A program made the translations under genes and the position numbers. 8,101 nucleotides of DNA from Spirochaetaceae bacterium (GTDB taxonomy: Bacteria > Spirochaetota > Spirochaetia > Sphaerochaetales > Sphaerochaetaceae): assembly GCA_003454065.1 (NCBI GenBank), contig DMKZ01000056.1, positions 1-8,101 on the forward strand. Direction: 5' to 3'. The notes below the pieces were generated by a model. The model was not told the origin of the DNA. It saw only the letters and a list, made by a program, of their open reading frames with translations, and did not search any database. Positions 1 to 7,403 of this stretch are shown here, piece after piece. The first letter of the stretch is position 1. The number at the start of each line of letters is the position of its first letter.

Positions 1-1700
1 ACAAGTGCGACAGAACAGGTGCTAATCCGCTCAAGGTGAAGGATCAGCTGGTTGAGAAGCTTGGATTGAATGCCGTTCTGATGGAGCTTCCGATCGGTTT
101 GGAGGATAAGTTCGAGGGCGTCGTCGATCTTGTGGAAATGAAGGCCAAGTATTTCGACGGACCCAACGGCGAGAACGTGCGTGTCGAAGAGATTCCGGAG
201 CATCTGCTCGAGAGCGCGAAGGAAAAGCGCGAAGAGCTTTTAGACGCCGCAAGCATGTTCAGCGATGAGCTTATGGAGGCTATGCTTGAAGAGAAGGTCA
301 CTCAGGAGCTTTTGGAGTCTGCGATAAGGAAAGGCGTCATATCCCTTAAGCTTTGTCCTGTTTTCATGGGTTCTGCCCATAAGAACAAGGGGGTTCAGGT
401 TCTTCTCGATGGGGTGGTGAAGTATCTTCCGGCTCCGACGGACATAAAGAACGAAGCGCTTGATATCGATAACGGCGAGAGCAAGGTCGAATTGTTCACG
501 GATAATGCGAAGCCTACGGTAGCTTTGGCATTCAAGCTCGAGGATGGTCAATACGGACAGCTGACATATATAAGAGTATATCAAGGCAGAATCAGGAAGG
601 GCGACGAGCTTTACAATACGAGATCGAGGAAGAAGTTCAAAGTCGGACGTCTCGTGAAGATGCACGCTTCCGAAATGGAGGATATTTCCGAAGCTCAGAG
701 CGGTGAGATAGCGGCTTTGTTCGGAATCGAATGCGCTTCAGGCGATACTTTCTGCGCGCCCGGCCTTAATTATTCCATGTCCTCCATGTTCGTTCCGACT
801 CCGGTGATTTCGCTTGCCGTCAACCCTAAGGACAAGAAGAGCGCGGATCAGATGGCCAAGGCTTTGAACAGGTTTACGAAAGAAGATCCGACTTTTCAGA
901 GCTATGTCGATCCTGAAAGCAACCAGACCATAATAAAGGGCATGGGAGAGCTTCACCTTGATGTTTACATCGAAAGGATGAAAAGGGAATACAAGGTCGA
1001 ACTCGAAATCGGAAGGCCGGAGGTTGCGTATAGGGAGGCGATTGGACAGATGGCCGAATTCAACTATACGCACAAGAAGCAGACCGGAGGCGCCGGGCAA
1101 TATGCGAGAGTCGCCGGATTCATCGAGCCGATTGTCGCCGAAATGGGAGAGGAAGCTTCGGATTACGAATTCGTCGATAACATCAAGGGAGGCGTGATTC
1201 CGCGCGAATTCATACCATCCTGTGATAAGGGATTCAAGTCGGCGATGGAGAAAGGACCGCAGCTCGACTTCCCGATTGTCGGAGTCAGATGCACCATAAA
1301 CGACGGTCAGTTCCATCCGGTCGATTCTTCGGACATGGCGTTCCAAACCGCGGCGAGGGAAGGATTCAAGGAGGCTTTCATGAAGGCCAAGCCTGTCATT
1401 CTCGAGCCTATTATGAAGGTTGAGATAGACACTCCGGCCGAGTTCCAGGGCAATGTGTTCGGATCTATAAATCAAAGGCGTGGAATGATTGTTTCGTCAA
1501 CGGAGGACAATGGGATGTTCATTGTCGATGCGGAGGTTCCGCTTTCGGAGATGTTCGGCTATTCCACGGTTCTTCGTTCGCTTACGCAAGGCAAGGCGGA
1601 ATTCACCATGGAGCTTGCGAAATATGCGCGCGTGCCTCAAGCTCTTGCCGATGAATTGAAGAAGAAGCATCAGGAAAAATTAGCTAAGGAAGCAAAGTGA
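1..1700 (+). CDS. fusA: Elongation factor G, spd/mitochondrial-like type 1 (5' end cut off)
   Basis: This is the translocation GTPase that moves tRNA and mRNA through the ribosome. The frame opens at base 3 with KCDRTGANP, so the window cuts inside the NKxD guanine-recognition motif (here NKCD), and about the first 140 residues, including the P-loop, lie upstream. The rest of a roughly 690-residue protein is intact. Domain II begins near [19 protein letters not shown] (about 513-570), domain III contains [10 protein letters not shown] (around 870-895), domain IV contains [14 protein letters not shown] (1071-1112), and domain V contains LEPIMKVE (from 1401) and [12 protein letters not shown]. 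The [10 protein letters not shown] signature and NKCD are typical of spirochaete and mitochondrial-type EF-G rather than E. coli-type. Compared with my memory of the T. pallidum protein, domain IV carries about seven extra residues (around MGEEASD, 1141-1161). The gene is followed after 19 bases by the ATPase gene. The identification is certain; the spd1 subtype is a strong inference. Confidence 0.97.
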   Translation, partial: KCDRTGANPLKVKDQLVEKLGLNAVLMELPIGLEDKFEGVVDLVEMKAKYFDGPNGENVRVEEIPEHLLESAKEKREELLDAASMFSDELMEAMLEEKVTQELLESAIRKGVISLKLCPVFMGSAHKNKGVQVLLDGVVKYLPAPTDIKNEALDIDNGESKVELFTDNAKPTVALAFKLEDGQYGQLTYIRVYQGRIRKGDELYNTRSRKKFKVGRLVKMHASEMEDISEAQSGEIAALFGIECASGDTFCAPGLNYSMSSMFVPTPVISLAVNPKDKKSADQMAKALNRFTKEDPTFQSYVDPESNQTIIKGMGELHLDVYIERMKREYKVELEIGRPEVAYREAIGQMAEFNYTHKKQTGGAGQYARVAGFIEPIVAEMGEEASDYEFVDNIKGGVIPREFIPSCDKGFKSAMEKGPQLDFPIVGVRCTINDGQFHPVDSSDMAFQTAAREGFKEAFMKAKPVILEPIMKVEIDTPAEFQGNVFGSINQRRGMIVSSTEDNGMFIVDAEVPLSEMFGYSTVLRSLTQGKAEFTMELAKYARVPQALADELKKKHQEKLAKEAK

Positions 1701-1701
1701 C

Positions 1702-1709
1702 GGGAGGGG
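1702..1709 (+). promoter_or_regulatory. Ribosome binding site for the RecA-like ATPase gene
   Basis: The purine run GGGAGGGG lies between the fusA stop (1698-1700) and the ATG at 1720, with a 10-base spacer. It supports that ATG rather than the in-frame ATG at 1744. No promoter-like sequence fits in the gap, so the gene should share the fusA transcript. Confidence 0.6.
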
Positions 1710-1719
1710 CGGATACAAT

Positions 1720-2445
1720 ATGAGTGCGAACACTAATGCGAGTATGAATTTTAGGGATATAATCAAAAACAGCCCGTTGAGGGTTTTCGACAAATCGATT
1801 GGCGGGCTTAAGAATGGTCAGCTCGGTGTGCTTGTTTCCAGAAGCGGAACGGGTAAGACGGGCTGCATCGTTCATATCGCAACTGATGCATTGATGCAGG
1901 GGAAGAAAATAGTCCATGTGTCGTTTTCGGAAAATGTGAAGAACACGATAGATTGGTACAGGGAGGTATTCAAGCAAATAGCCGCTGCTACCGGAAAATC
2001 CTCGGAGGATGTCTATGATGAAGTATCCAGAAACAGGGTGATACTTTCCTTCCCTTCTTCAAGCCCCATCGAGAGCGTTTTGAAAACGATTTCCGCCGTT
2101 ATGGAAGCGCAGGGCGGCGATGTTTCCACGGTCATTTTGGATGGCTATAGGCTTACCGTCGCTAAAATCGACGACATCAAGGCTGTAAAGGACTACGCTA
2201 AGGAAAAGGGCATAAACATTTGGGCATCCGTAACTCCCGTGCGCAAGGAAGCTAAGATAAACGAATACGGCATACCGGATACGATCGACCCGTATATGGA
2301 TTACATAGATGTTCTCGTAGGTCTTAAAACCGATGAAAAAGCCGAGAGGGTCAGAATGACGATAGCCAAGGCCGATGGGAAGACCGATTTGAAATCCATG
2401 AAGGTGTCGCTCGACCCGATGACAATGCTTATCGTCGAAAACTGA
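1720..2445 (+). CDS. RecA/KaiC-superfamily P-loop ATPase of unknown function
   Basis: This 241-residue soluble protein looks like a single RecA-fold ATPase domain, closest in style to KaiC/RadA/Rad55 proteins. The N-terminal stretch (IGGLKNGQLGVLVS, residues 27-40) leads into a Walker A loop SRSGTGKT (40-47), in which serine replaces the usual first glycine. The segment IVHVSFSEN (64-72) aligns with the KaiC 'vtFEE' catalytic strand: the second glutamate is kept (E71) and the first is serine. Walker B is TVILDGYRL (137-145). A later segment (KAERVRMTIAKADG, 207-220) resembles the last core strands of the fold. There is no zinc finger or Lon-like domain as in RadA, and no second domain as in KaiC. 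The gene sits between fusA and a YihY-type membrane protein gene in one operon and overlaps neither. ATP binding is a safe inference; the biological role is unknown. A translation-linked role is suggested only by position. Confidence 0.88.
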   Translation: MSANTNASMNFRDIIKNSPLRVFDKSIGGLKNGQLGVLVSRSGTGKTGCIVHIATDALMQGKKIVHVSFSENVKNTIDWYREVFKQIAAATGKSSEDVYDEVSRNRVILSFPSSSPIESVLKTISAVMEAQGGDVSTVILDGYRLTVAKIDDIKAVKDYAKEKGINIWASVTPVRKEAKINEYGIPDTIDPYMDYIDVLVGLKTDEKAERVRMTIAKADGKTDLKSMKVSLDPMTMLIVEN

Positions 2446-2446
2446 C

Positions 2447-3694
2447 ATGCTCTTTCAGCGAAAGGGGTATAGGAGATTTTATAATTTTTGCCTACGGCAG
2501 AAGCATGAGGCCGGCAGCACGTTCAAATTGCTTTTCGCCGACCTTTTGCATAACAGGGTTTTGGATGATTCCGCAGGCATGCTTTATGCGACCGTAGTAT
2601 CGATTGTTCCGTTTTTCATAACGCTATTTCCGTTCCTGCGGGCCATGGGTGCGTTCGAAAGCATCTACGATGCCGTTGTTTCGGTGCTTGCGGGAGTCGT
2701 GGGCGAATCCAACTCCGAGTATATCGTCTATCATCTGAAGACGTATGTCATGAACGACAGCAGCTTGGGGTTCTACGGGTTCTTAGTGTATTCGTTTTCT
2801 GCGGTTCTGCTTGTCAACAAGCTGAAAAAGCTTTTCAACAAAGTTTATAGGATCAGCCCTGCGGAAAGCAGTCATAACCTGCTTTTCAATTTTTTCCGTT
2901 ATCTTGTTTATATCATCGCTTTTGCGCTATTTCTCGCTTTTCTGAGTTTTATTTGGTCATTTTTCATGTCGTCCGTCGGTCCGGTTGACGGAGCGAAAGT
3001 CATAGGCTCGGTTTTCTTGCGCAAGTTGCTGTTCTATTTGATAATCGCCATATCGTGCTGCTTTCTGTTTCAGGAAATGCCGAAAGTTTACGTGTCAGGT
3101 AAAAGCGCTATTTCCGGAAGCGTTTTCTTCGTCGCCGAGCTTTTCTTGCTTAATGCCGTGATGGCTTTGGTCTCAAGAATTGCGGTGAAGTCGATGTCGT
3201 TGGTTTATGGGTATGCCGCAGACGTGCTTATCGCTTTCATGTGGGTCAATTTCTTTTGGAAGATATTCATCGTCGCCGTCGATTTGTCATATATAATCCA
3301 ATACAAGCCTGATGCCTCCAAATCCGTTTCGCCGAACGTATCATCATATTTGCAGGATTCCATAGAGATAATGCACAAGATAGTTTCGGGGTTCAAAATG
3401 GGGAAGGGCGGCGAGTATTTGAACGTCATCGCTTCCGAGCTTTCGATATCCAGCCAGCAGGTCATCGAAATATGCGATAAGTTTGTCGATGCCAAGCTCA
3501 TACACGCCGTCGGAAAACTTAAGAAAAGGTTGTATTCCCCCGCATTGCCCACCAATGAGATAAAGGTCTTCTATGTGCTCAAAGCGGTTCAAGGCGATGC
3601 GTCATCAAGAGGAATCGGCTCTCGGATAGTCAATAGGATTCGGGAAGATCAGATGAATAGTTTTCTGATGCTTTCGGTGGAGGATTTGAAATGA
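2447..3694 (+). CDS. YihY/BrkB-family inner-membrane protein with C-terminal cytosolic extension
   Basis: This 415-residue polytopic membrane protein belongs to the family once mislabelled 'ribonuclease BN' (Virul_fac_BrkB). The molecular function of the family is unsettled. Hydrophobic segments lie near residues 43-63, 107-126, 150-171, 190-209, 218-243 and 252-279, giving the usual six helices. The last carries the family pattern YGYAADVLIAFMWVNFFW, equivalent to the 'YG..A..i..lWv' signature. Residues from about 300 onward form a soluble tail. Within it, IASELSISSQQVIEICDKF (328-346), followed by DAKLIHAVGK, reads like a winged-helix unit. The ATG follows the ATPase stop after one base, with no Shine-Dalgarno sequence of its own, so translation probably depends on reinitiation. 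The stop overlaps the next ATG (ATGA, 3691-3694). Membership of the family is fairly secure; the substrate or role is not. Confidence 0.9.
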   Translation: MLFQRKGYRRFYNFCLRQKHEAGSTFKLLFADLLHNRVLDDSAGMLYATVVSIVPFFITLFPFLRAMGAFESIYDAVVSVLAGVVGESNSEYIVYHLKTYVMNDSSLGFYGFLVYSFSAVLLVNKLKKLFNKVYRISPAESSHNLLFNFFRYLVYIIAFALFLAFLSFIWSFFMSSVGPVDGAKVIGSVFLRKLLFYLIIAISCCFLFQEMPKVYVSGKSAISGSVFFVAELFLLNAVMALVSRIAVKSMSLVYGYAADVLIAFMWVNFFWKIFIVAVDLSYIIQYKPDASKSVSPNVSSYLQDSIEIMHKIVSGFKMGKGGEYLNVIASELSISSQQVIEICDKFVDAKLIHAVGKLKKRLYSPALPTNEIKVFYVLKAVQGDASSRGIGSRIVNRIREDQMNSFLMLSVEDLK

Positions 3695-3746
3695 GATCAT
3701 TCGATCGGCCGCCGTGCGTTAGACATGGCAAGGAATGCGGCGGAGG
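3679..3746 (+). promoter_or_regulatory. Two alternative ribosome binding sites for the substrate-binding protein gene
   Basis: GGAGG at 3679-3683 stands 7 bases before the ATG at 3691. A second GGAGG at 3742-3746 stands 4 bases before an in-frame ATG at 3751. The first has better spacing and an ATGA stop-start overlap; the second gives a more normal short signal peptide. Sequence alone does not decide between them. Confidence 0.5.
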
Positions 3747-4677
3747 CAGGATGTCGCGATTGCTCGTTTTCGCTTTTCTTGCGCTGTCGTCCGGATTCAA
3801 TGCTTTTTCGATGCGTTCGTCCGCTGAAACTCGTCCGACTACCGTGAAGGTTGCAGTGATGGCTGGTCCTACGGCTTTTTCGATAGCCGGCCTTGATGAA
3901 TCCTCGTACGGGATTGAAATCCTCAAATCGCCTGCGGATGCTGTCGCTCGGTTGCTGAACGAGGAAGTCGATTTGGCGATATTGCCCTCGCATTTGTGCT
4001 TTTTGCTGCTTCAAAAGAATTCCGACATCAGGATTTTGGCACTAACCGGAGAAGGCGCTTTGAGCATTATAGCGGACCCTAAGCGTTTCGGACGAAACGA
4101 CATTGACGGAGGCATGGTTCTTCATGTTCCGGCAAAGGGCAGCGTTCCTGATTTTCTGGCCGGATTCCTTTATGCCGAATATGAGAAGGATTATTCGTTT
4201 TCTTCGCCAGTCCAACTCGCCTCAATGCTGGCGCAAGGCAAAGCGACGGCCGCAATCCTTCCCGAACCATACGCATCCGCGGCCTTGAAGAAGGGAGATG
4301 GGCTTGAGGTTGCAAGAAACGTTCAAGACGATTTTCTGAAAATGACCGGAGTTGGCGGATACCCCATGAGCATACTTGTGGCCAGAAGCGCTTTTCTTGC
4401 AGATGAGACCAGAGTGAAAAGGATTATGCATGATTTTTCAGCTTCGTATCATCATGCCATCGATAATCCGAACGCGACGGCGAAGAGGGTTTCCGACTTT
4501 GGATTCATAACTTTTCAAGAAGCCTTTGATGCAATATCGAAAAGCGGAATATGTTTCAAAGCTGGCGATCAGGCGAAGAAAGAGTGCGATTTTCTGTATG
4601 GAATCGCAAGAAACGCAAGTCCGGATTCTTTCGTCAAGGCCAATATAGATGATTTTTATTGCGTTGTTTTGCCATGA
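3691..4677 (+). CDS. ABC transporter periplasmic substrate-binding protein, NitT/TauT (NMT1/SsuA-like) family
   Basis: This 328-residue exported protein should capture a small solute for the permease that follows. A hydrophobic signal sequence (LLVFAFLALSS, residues 24-34) precedes a likely cleavage after FNAFS or SSAE. There is no lipobox cysteine, so it is probably not a lipoprotein. The mature part begins with a first strand VKVAVMAGPTAFSIA (52-66), then VDLAILPSHLCFLLL (93-107), VLHVPAKGSVPD (143-154) and AAILPEPYASAAL (187-199). The last is the 'ePfas' motif common in NMT1/THI5-like and SsuA-like binding proteins. Starting at 3691 gives an unusual 20-residue polar extension (with CGGGR) before the signal; the start at 3751 removes it. 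The gene overlaps its upstream and downstream neighbours by four bases each. The ligand cannot be read from the sequence; thiamine precursors, sulfonates, nitrate and others are all used by the family. Confidence 0.9.
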   Translation: MRSFDRPPCVRHGKECGGGRMSRLLVFAFLALSSGFNAFSMRSSAETRPTTVKVAVMAGPTAFSIAGLDESSYGIEILKSPADAVARLLNEEVDLAILPSHLCFLLLQKNSDIRILALTGEGALSIIADPKRFGRNDIDGGMVLHVPAKGSVPDFLAGFLYAEYEKDYSFSSPVQLASMLAQGKATAAILPEPYASAALKKGDGLEVARNVQDDFLKMTGVGGYPMSILVARSAFLADETRVKRIMHDFSASYHHAIDNPNATAKRVSDFGFITFQEAFDAISKSGICFKAGDQAKKECDFLYGIARNASPDSFVKANIDDFYCVVLP

Positions 4678-5441
4678 GGAAATGCAAACGAGGAGCAATA
4701 GTCAAAATTACGACGGTTGCCGTTATTTTCATCATAATCCACTTGCTGTCAGTCGCTTATCCGAGGCTTCTCTTTCCGAGCGTTCCGGAAATAGCCGAAA
4801 GCCTCATGCGGATTTTCCGCACCGTCGGATTCTATGTCGATGTCGCAACGACATTTGTCAGAGTGTTGCTGAGCTTCGTATCGGTCATGATTTCGGCGAC
4901 AGCGCTTGCCGTTTTGTCATGCAGAAGCGAATTGCTTTCTGATGTGCTTTCGGTTCTTGTCAGTATCATCAAGTCAACGCCATTCGCAAGTTTAGCGCTC
5001 ATTCTTTTCTTTTTTATGAAAAGTGGAACGATTCCAATTTTCATAGCGTTTTTATTTGCCTTTCCCATAATGTATGTGAGCATCAGCGATTCGTTTGCAT
5101 CAAGGGATGCCGACCTTGAAAGCTTGTGCGACGTATATGGGATAAGCGGTTTCAGGCGCCTCATATTCTTTTATCTTCCTTCGCTTATTCCGTCTGTCGT
5201 GACTTCCTCCAAGGTTGCTTTTTCGATGATAATAAAAGTCGTGGCGTCGAGTGAAATACTAATATATGTGAAAAGCGGAATCGGACGCAACATAGAGGAT
5301 GCGAGCCTTAAATTCGATAGTGCGGCATTGTTTGCATGGACCATCGTGGCCATATTGATGTGCATGATCTCAGATGTGTTTTTCGGCATGCTGACAAAGG
5401 CGGTCGCTGACGCAGGATTCATAAGGGAAAACTCCGATTAA
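4674..5441 (+). CDS. ABC transporter permease, SsuC/TauC-like
   Basis: This 255-residue inner-membrane protein forms the channel for the substrate-binding protein encoded just upstream. Hydrophobic stretches lie near residues 9-29, 64-84, 90-115, 117-140, 180-200 and 216-240. The cytoplasmic EAA loop that docks on the ATPase is visible as LESLCDVYGISGFRRLIFF followed by YLP (148-169), with the conserved glycine G156 and the LP ending. The ATG at 4674 overlaps the upstream stop as ATGA and has no Shine-Dalgarno sequence, so coupled translation is likely. A TTG five codons earlier is possible but less natural. An intact EAA loop implies that a partner ATPase exists, yet none is encoded in this window. 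The next gene is coaE. Assignment to the binding-protein-dependent NitT/TauT permease family is firm. Confidence 0.92.
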   Translation: MRKCKRGAIVKITTVAVIFIIIHLLSVAYPRLLFPSVPEIAESLMRIFRTVGFYVDVATTFVRVLLSFVSVMISATALAVLSCRSELLSDVLSVLVSIIKSTPFASLALILFFFMKSGTIPIFIAFLFAFPIMYVSISDSFASRDADLESLCDVYGISGFRRLIFFYLPSLIPSVVTSSKVAFSMIIKVVASSEILIYVKSGIGRNIEDASLKFDSAALFAWTIVAILMCMISDVFFGMLTKAVADAGFIRENSD

Positions 5442-5446
5442 GGAGG
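5441..5446 (+). promoter_or_regulatory. Orphan Shine-Dalgarno sequence between permease and coaE
   Basis: AGGAGG begins on the last base of the permease stop codon, but no ATG, GTG or TTG lies 5-12 bases downstream. An ATT at 5455 is correctly spaced and opens a frame ISFETNGMRV that ends at TGA 5485-5487, overlapping the coaE ATG by one base. It is either the remnant of a lost gene start, a rare ATT start, or chance. Confidence 0.4.
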
Positions 5447-5486
5447 CTCTAAAAATTTCTTTTGAAACAAATGGCATGAGGGTGTG

Positions 5487-6083
5487 ATGGTGAAAATCAT
5501 AGCGGTAGCGGGTCTTATAGGTTCTGGAAAATCGACTGTAGCGAAAATTCTGAACGATAGGATTTCAGGCTTTTTATTTGATTGCGATAAGGAATGCGAG
5601 GACATAATTCGCAAGGACGACTTCAAGGAAGTGTTCGGCTTTTCGTTGAATGGCGATGACATAATAACCAAGAAGAAATTCATTTCGGATTACATATTCG
5701 GAAATGAGAAGAAGCGAAAGGAATACGAAAAGCACATTTGGAAAAAGTGCCTCGAAAAATTCGACAAGGCTGTAATGAAGCAAGGCAAGCGCGGCTGCAA
5801 GATAATCGTTTTGGATGCGCCGTTGCTTTTTCAGGCGGGGTTCGAAAAAAGAGCGGATAGAATAGTATTGGTTGAAGCCGATTTTGAAACCAGAAAGGCC
5901 AGATTTGTGAAAAGGGGCGGCAGCGAATCGGATTTTATCGTCCGCAATAAGTTGCAAAGCGAATTCTTCTGTGATAACGAAGAATACATAGGCGAATCCG
6001 TTTGGAAAGTGATAGCCAATGACGGAGACGACCTGGATGCGCTTGAAAGGGCGGTTGATGAAGTCGTGTCAGGATTGAACTAG
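5487..6083 (+). CDS. coaE: Dephospho-CoA kinase
   Basis: This cytosolic enzyme phosphorylates the 3'-hydroxyl of the ribose of dephospho-CoA with ATP, the last step of coenzyme A synthesis. The 198-residue product matches the usual length of about 200. It shows a P-loop GLIGSGKS (residues 9-16), the family motif LDAPLLFQAGF (109-119), a basic lid and arginine region around ETRKARFVKRGG (134-145), and the closing VIANDGDDLDAL (175-186), equivalent to the 'viNdG..e.L' box. I chose the ATG at 5487, since a GTG one codon earlier (5484) leaves almost no spacer after GAGGG (5478-5482). The gene lies 45 bases after the permease and is the last of the operon, ahead of a terminator. A link to the transporter is possible but coaE often sits among unrelated genes. 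Confidence 0.95.
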   Translation: MVKIIAVAGLIGSGKSTVAKILNDRISGFLFDCDKECEDIIRKDDFKEVFGFSLNGDDIITKKKFISDYIFGNEKKRKEYEKHIWKKCLEKFDKAVMKQGKRGCKIIVLDAPLLFQAGFEKRADRIVLVEADFETRKARFVKRGGSESDFIVRNKLQSEFFCDNEEYIGESVWKVIANDGDDLDALERAVDEVVSGLN

Positions 6084-6091
6084 CCGAAAGT

Positions 6092-6121
6092 CGCTTTTGA
6101 GTTTTAGAAAGCGGTTTTTTT
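6092..6121 (+). terminator. Rho-independent terminator after coaE
   Basis: CGCTTT (6092-6097) pairs perfectly with AAAGCG (6108-6113) around a 10-base loop, and is followed by one G and seven T residues (6115-6121). The position, 9 bases after the coaE stop, fits the end of the fusA-coaE operon. The stem is only six pairs, so efficiency may be moderate. Confidence 0.7.
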
Positions 6122-6158
6122 GAAAAGTCAATATATGGCTTTTGCGACTGGAAAAAAG

Positions 6159-7140
6159 ATGTTATATAGAAAAATTCAGGATGTGATCGAAAGCAAGCTA
6201 AGTCGCGATAGCAACAGGATTCTGCTTGTTAATGGCGCAAGACAGGTTGGAAAGACTTATATGATACGCCATGTTGGCAAGAAGCTTTTCGAGAAATTCA
6301 TCGAGGTCAACATGCTGGAAGACAGCATGGACAAAGGGCTTTTTTCCAAGGTCAGAAATGTCGGGGATTTTTATTTCCAGCTTAGCATGATAGCTGGAGA
6401 TAGGATGAAATATCATGACAATACACTTGTTTTTCTTGATGAAATCCAAGCATATCCGCATTTGCTGACATTATTGAAATTCCTCAATAAGGATAGGAGA
6501 TTCACATATATCGCTAGCGGTTCGCTTTTGGGCGTGACGTTGGCAAAAACCACATCGATTCCAATCGGCAGCATAGAAATCATTCAAATGCATCCTTTGT
6601 GTTTCGAGGAATTCCTATATGCGAATGGCGTGGGTGAATCTGCATTGGATTCGATTACCTTGTGAATTCTGGAATTGCAGTTGAAGTGAAAGCGGTTTCC
6701 AATCTGGTGTTTCCATTGATTGAAACATCATCAAAAAACCTTATCAAATTGTATTTGAACGTTGTCGGCATTCTAACCGGAGTTCTGTATGGAAATAATA
6801 TCAGGGCGGTTTTGGACGATGTGCGAAGCGTGAATTTGGGTTCGGTTTATGAATGCGTAGTTGCCACAGAACTCAAGACGAGACACAAGAAGCTTCACTA
6901 TATTATGACAATAGAAATAAGGGTGAGGTGGAATTTTTGGTCAATGATTACGATAGTCTTTCCGTGTTGCCGATCGAGGTGAAATCGGGAAAGGACTATT
7001 CGGTTCATAGCGCTTTGAACAACCTGTTGCGCGATAGCGCCGGCGCAGTCGGAAGAGGATGCGTGTTGTCAAATTCGAGAGAAGTGAAGACAGTCGGAAA
7101 TGTGGTTTGCCTGCCCGTGTGCTATTGCATGTTCATTTAG
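6159..7140 (+). pseudogene. Decayed AAA_14/DUF4143-family ATPase
   Basis: Members of this family are about 400-450 residues: an N-terminal AAA ATPase, a middle helical part and a C-terminal DUF4143/PD-(D/E)XK-like part. Here the ATPase half is well preserved from MLYRKIQDVIESKL: Walker A GARQVGKT, Walker B LVFLDEIQAYP, sensor-like TYIASGSLLG, then FEEFLYANG. The frame then stops at TGA 6663-6665. The family's C-terminal part resumes in frame 2 from about 6650 (DYLVNSGIAVEVKAVSNL, then LYLNVVGILTG and NLGSVYECVVATELK), with roughly 130 residues missing by comparison with remembered family members. A second break at about 6893-6901 moves the reading to frame 1 (LYYDNRNKGEVEFLV, LPIEVKSGKDYSVHSALNN), ending at TAG 7138-7140. 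ATG 6159 gives the family's usual N-terminus; 6135 is an upstream alternative. Such genes are numerous and poorly understood in spirochaetes and gut bacteria. It is probably non-functional, though the ATPase fragment could still be made. Confidence 0.85.
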
Positions 7141-7403
7141 GGTGTTTCTCAAGCCGCTTTCGAATAATTCTGAAGAAATCGAATGATCGTCAACATGAGG
7201 GAAACATACGCGACAACGATGCCGCAGCCAAGTGAAGCCGAGTTCTAAAGAGCGCATCTGCGGGTTTCATTTGGAAAACGACTGCATAAATAGTAAGATA
7301 ATCATATCGACATTCGGGTGCAACCGTATGAATAAACGACATGGGACTCGATTTCTCATGATCGCTTTTTCCCGCACGGACTGTTGCAATAAGGAGGTGA
7401 CGA
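7141..7403 (+). other. Intergenic region with no convincing gene
   Basis: These 263 bases separate the pseudogene from the secreted-protein gene. Short open stretches exist on both strands (for example ATG 7195 to TAA 7248, 17 codons), but none has a Shine-Dalgarno sequence or a recognisable product. The region should hold the promoter of the next gene. The best pair I see is TTGGAA (7271-7276) and TAAGAT (7294-7299), 17 bases apart, each matching only four of six consensus bases, so I do not call it as a promoter. Confidence 0.5.
7391..7400 (+). promoter_or_regulatory. Strong ribosome binding site for the secreted-protein gene
   Basis: AAGGAGGTGA is an almost full complement to the 3' end of 16S rRNA and lies three bases before ATG 7404 (eight bases from the end of the AGG core at 7395). 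It fixes the start at 7404 or the adjacent ATG 7407 and suggests strong translation. Confidence 0.85.

Noticed and set aside
738..1475. Long open frame (245 codons) on the minus strand opposite fusA
   Set aside because: It lies fully antisense to a strongly conserved EF-G coding region, shows no recognisable motif and has an Arg/His-rich shadow-like composition.
6119..6140. TTGAAA ... TATATG as a promoter for the DUF4143 gene
   Set aside because: The two elements are only about 8 bases apart, too close for a standard sigma-70 promoter.
7155..7185. Nested inverted repeat TTCGA...TCGAA with inner TTCTGAAGAA
   Set aside because: It is short, AT-rich and has no T-run, so it cannot be separated from chance structure.
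7350..7371. CGAT/ATCG mini-hairpin followed by five T residues as a terminator
   Set aside because: The stem is only four pairs, too weak to call.
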